From MED-G116 sp038147495 (GTDB lineage: Bacteria > Pseudomonadota > Alphaproteobacteria > Puniceispirillales > Puniceispirillaceae): a DNA stretch of 64,000 nucleotides. The stretch covers positions 82,178 to 146,177 of the forward strand of contig JAYQTT010000015.1 of NCBI GenBank assembly GCA_038147495.1. Reading direction: 5' to 3'. The position numbers were made by a program, and so were the translations under genes. This document shows, in pieces, positions 62,374 to 64,000 of the stretch; the first letter of the stretch is position 1; each line of letters starts with the position of its first letter. The notes beneath the pieces were generated by a model. The model saw only the letters and a program-made list of their open reading frames with translations. It was not told where the DNA came from and made no database searches.

Positions 62374-62814
62374 CTACATCAAATTGGACAGAACCATTTC
62401 TGTTTCGACAACGGCAACCCCCCGTGCCTTTGCGAATGTTTCCCAAACATTTCGGATTTCCACCATATCCTCACCCCCCAACAACACGGTGGTGTCGCAC
62501 GGTCCTGTAAGAGCCCATGCGTTGATGATGTTCTTGTATGTCGGAAAGGTTTTGGCAAGTTCGTAACAATCACTTTCGGTGGTGAATTTGATTCTCAGAA
62601 ACGCGAGGAGACGATATTTTTGGCGTGGGTGATCTACCGGCTTTCCGTTGTTGGTTGTGATTGTGTAACCGCCGATAACACCTGTGTCTTCCAACCGCCT
62701 GATCCTGTTGGTCAGGGCTTGCCGAGAGATGCCGCATCTATCAGCAAGTTGCGCGTATGTTATGCGTGCATTCGCCTTCAATTCGGAAATGATTTTGCTG
62801 GTGATGCTATCCAC
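62374..62814 (-). CDS. Lrp/AsnC family transcriptional regulator
   Basis: Feast/famine regulator: an N-terminal winged HTH and a C-terminal RAM ligand-binding domain. From GTG 62814 the 146 aa read (M)DSITSKIISELKANARITY, then AQLADRCGISRQALTNRIRR (recognition helix) and LEDTGVIGGYTITTNN. The RAM part has LLAFLRIKFTTESDCYELAK and ALTGPCDTTVLLGGEDMVEI. The frame is open to 62958, adding 48 residues, but family members start at the MDxxDxxIL motif. It is divergent from the broken amino-acid permease, its probable former target. Confidence 0.88.
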   Translation of the reverse strand: MDSITSKIISELKANARITYAQLADRCGISRQALTNRIRRLEDTGVIGGYTITTNNGKPVDHPRQKYRLLAFLRIKFTTESDCYELAKTFPTYKNIINAWALTGPCDTTVLLGGEDMVEIRNVWETFAKARGVAVVETEMVLSNLM

Positions 62815-63067
62815 GTTGCGTTCTGCCCTGAATCCTCTGCCATTGCGTTGCGTTTTGATTGAAATGGACGCTTTTGCAATCTGGTTGGGTCGATTTGTTT
62901 CTCTATGCTTCTGATTGAATTGAAACTTTGAAACACTGCACTGTGATGATGGTGACAAATGTATATGGAAATAAATGAAATCTCAAAGAGGTTTCCTGAC
63001 CCCAAAAGCTGGCAACGGGTTGTTATCACTGCGTTTGAGGGCATCACCTTTGATCGCGAGAAACGCA
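62815..63067. other. Lrp regulator - permease divergent intergenic region
   Basis: 253 bp between the divergent regulator and the permease remnant, the place where an Lrp-type protein would be expected to bind. I see no clean palindromic operator or strong promoter hexamers. The upstream extension of the regulator frame (to 62958) overlaps part of it. Confidence 0.3.
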
Positions 63068-64000
63068 GTGACTGATTTGAAAAAAGATATTTCAGTGATC
63101 TCTGGCACCGCGCTGATGTTGAATATTGTGATCGGGGCAGGGCGTTAGTTTTGCCGGGTCTTGCTTTCAAATTGGTTGGCGATGCGGCAATTTACTCTTG
63201 GGTGGCATGCGCGGTTATTGCGATTACGCTTTTGCTCGTGTTTGTAATCATGGGCCAGTGGTATCCGGATGCTGGTGGCGTTTCTCATTTTGTGCAGCGC
63301 GCTTTGGAAATCGGGCCTATGTGATGGCATCGCTGATTTTCCTTGGTGCGGTGTTGTTTGGTTTGCCATCAATTGCTCTGACGGGTGGCATTACTCGCCA
63401 GCTACATCGAAGCGCCGCCGTCATTTTTGGGCCTCGTGCTTATCACAGTCGCTACGGTGATCAATTTCCTGCCAACATCCGCGGCGACAAAGGTGACGAC
63501 AGTCATTGCCTCCGGGATATTATTGATTTTGATCAGTGCTGTTGTCATTGGGCTGTATGGATTGGATTTGGCAAATCTGGGGTAAATTTGCTGCGCCTCT
63601 GGAGTGCGTCCAACAACGCTTTTTTGCCTTTCATGATGTTGTTCTTTGCGTTCACCGGTTGGGAAGTCGCGGCAGGAATATCCGAGGAATTCAAAAGGCC
63701 TGAAATTGATTTTCCCAGAGCAATGTTTTGCTCGTTTTCTCATTGTCTGCACATTGTATTTTATGATGGCATTTGTGGTTCAGGCGAACCCGACAGCGTC
63801 TTCTCATGAGACAGCTTTTGTATCAATCGTAGAAACAGGTTGGGCCAGTTTGGCGGTGTGATCATATCAATTTCCGCCGCGCTGATCATTCTGGCTAACC
63901 TTACCGCAGCCATCTGGGCAGTATCCAGAATGGTTTTCTCTCTTGGCCGCGAGGGTGTATTGCCGATCAAGTTGCAGGTAAGAGACAGTGGCAGCCCGGT
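63068..64000 (+). pseudogene. amino-acid permease (APC superfamily), multiply frameshifted, runs off window
   Basis: Fragments of one permease lie in order but in changing frames. VTDLKKDISVISGTALMLNI VIGAG ends at a TAG (63146-63148). LVLPGLAFKLVGDAAIYSW continues to ALEIGPM and a TGA. VMASLIFLGAVLFGLPSIAL follows, then VALLASYIEAPPSFLGLVLI, then AFLPFMMLFFAFTGWEVAAG with SEEFKRPEIDFPRAM, then FLIVCTLYFMMAFVV, then ISISAALIILANLTAAIWAV with SRMVFSLGREGVLP. I count six frame changes in 930 bp, so the gene is dead unless the assembly is very poor here. Helix content and the final SRMVFSLGREG motif fit the APC family. It is divergent from the Lrp-type regulator. Confidence 0.85.

Overview
The window is a chromosomal segment of an alphaproteobacterium. 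Several genes belong to families largely confined to that class: a FYDLN-acid (TIGR02300) protein, TrcR (DUF1013), DUF1192, COQ9, an FzlA-like GST, and the lptC-lptA-lptB cluster behind a small RNase D. A tandem glycine riboswitch sits ahead of gcvT, as is usual in the class. GC looks moderate (mid-50s %). A free-living marine lineage such as SAR116 (Puniceispirillales) is my best guess, but it rests on overall resemblance, not on a search.

Layout: 1-3048 holds minus-strand aroA, cmk and the start of rpsA, with the FYDLN-acid gene diverging at 3317. At 3825 lies a tRNA-Ala(GGC) whose 3' third is missing, followed by about 430 bp of unassignable DNA. 4322-7585 is lptB/lptA/lptC/rnd and tRNA-Leu (all minus). 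7902-21654 carries a short-chain reductase, uppP, gltD-gltB, GNAT, FzlA-like GST, an alpha/beta hydrolase, a frameshifted glycosyltransferase and thrS. 21789-26757 is the translation block infC-rpmI-rplT-pheS-pheT, with infC apparently starting at ATA. 26820-32551 holds a PQQ-type sugar dehydrogenase, long-form leuA, lepA, a small membrane protein and tRNA-Ser.

32552-34686 is a decaying accessory patch: an AT-rich stretch, a large inverted repeat over a ribosome-binding site, and the wreck of an S8 protease/autotransporter. 34690-37070 is a translationally coupled pair, a gamma-glutamyltransferase family enzyme and an ArpA/HalD-like Fe(II)/2-oxoglutarate oxygenase. 37194-41902 is the glycine cleavage operon gcvT-gcvH-gcvP under its riboswitch. 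42148-50908 holds an M3 peptidase coupled to an ABC1 kinase, pntA-pntB, rpsU, coq9 and metA. 50927-55317 holds purE-purK, two small conserved genes, trcR, ygfZ and a six-cysteine exported protein. 55363-62222 holds an MFS permease, clpB with a possible heat-shock promoter, a VOC protein, a DMT exporter and a frameshifted exported hydrolase. The right end has an Lrp/AsnC regulator divergent from an amino-acid permease broken by six frameshifts that runs off the window.

Most of this is ordinary core genome. Translation, nitrogen assimilation, one-carbon and redox metabolism, envelope biogenesis and proteostasis are all represented, with frequent stop-start overlaps (TGATG or ATGA) that couple neighbours. 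I found no CRISPR array, prophage, toxin-antitoxin pair or clearly new multi-gene system. The best leads are the GGT/oxygenase pair, the broken tRNA-Ala, the clustered gene decay, and the structured RNA elements.
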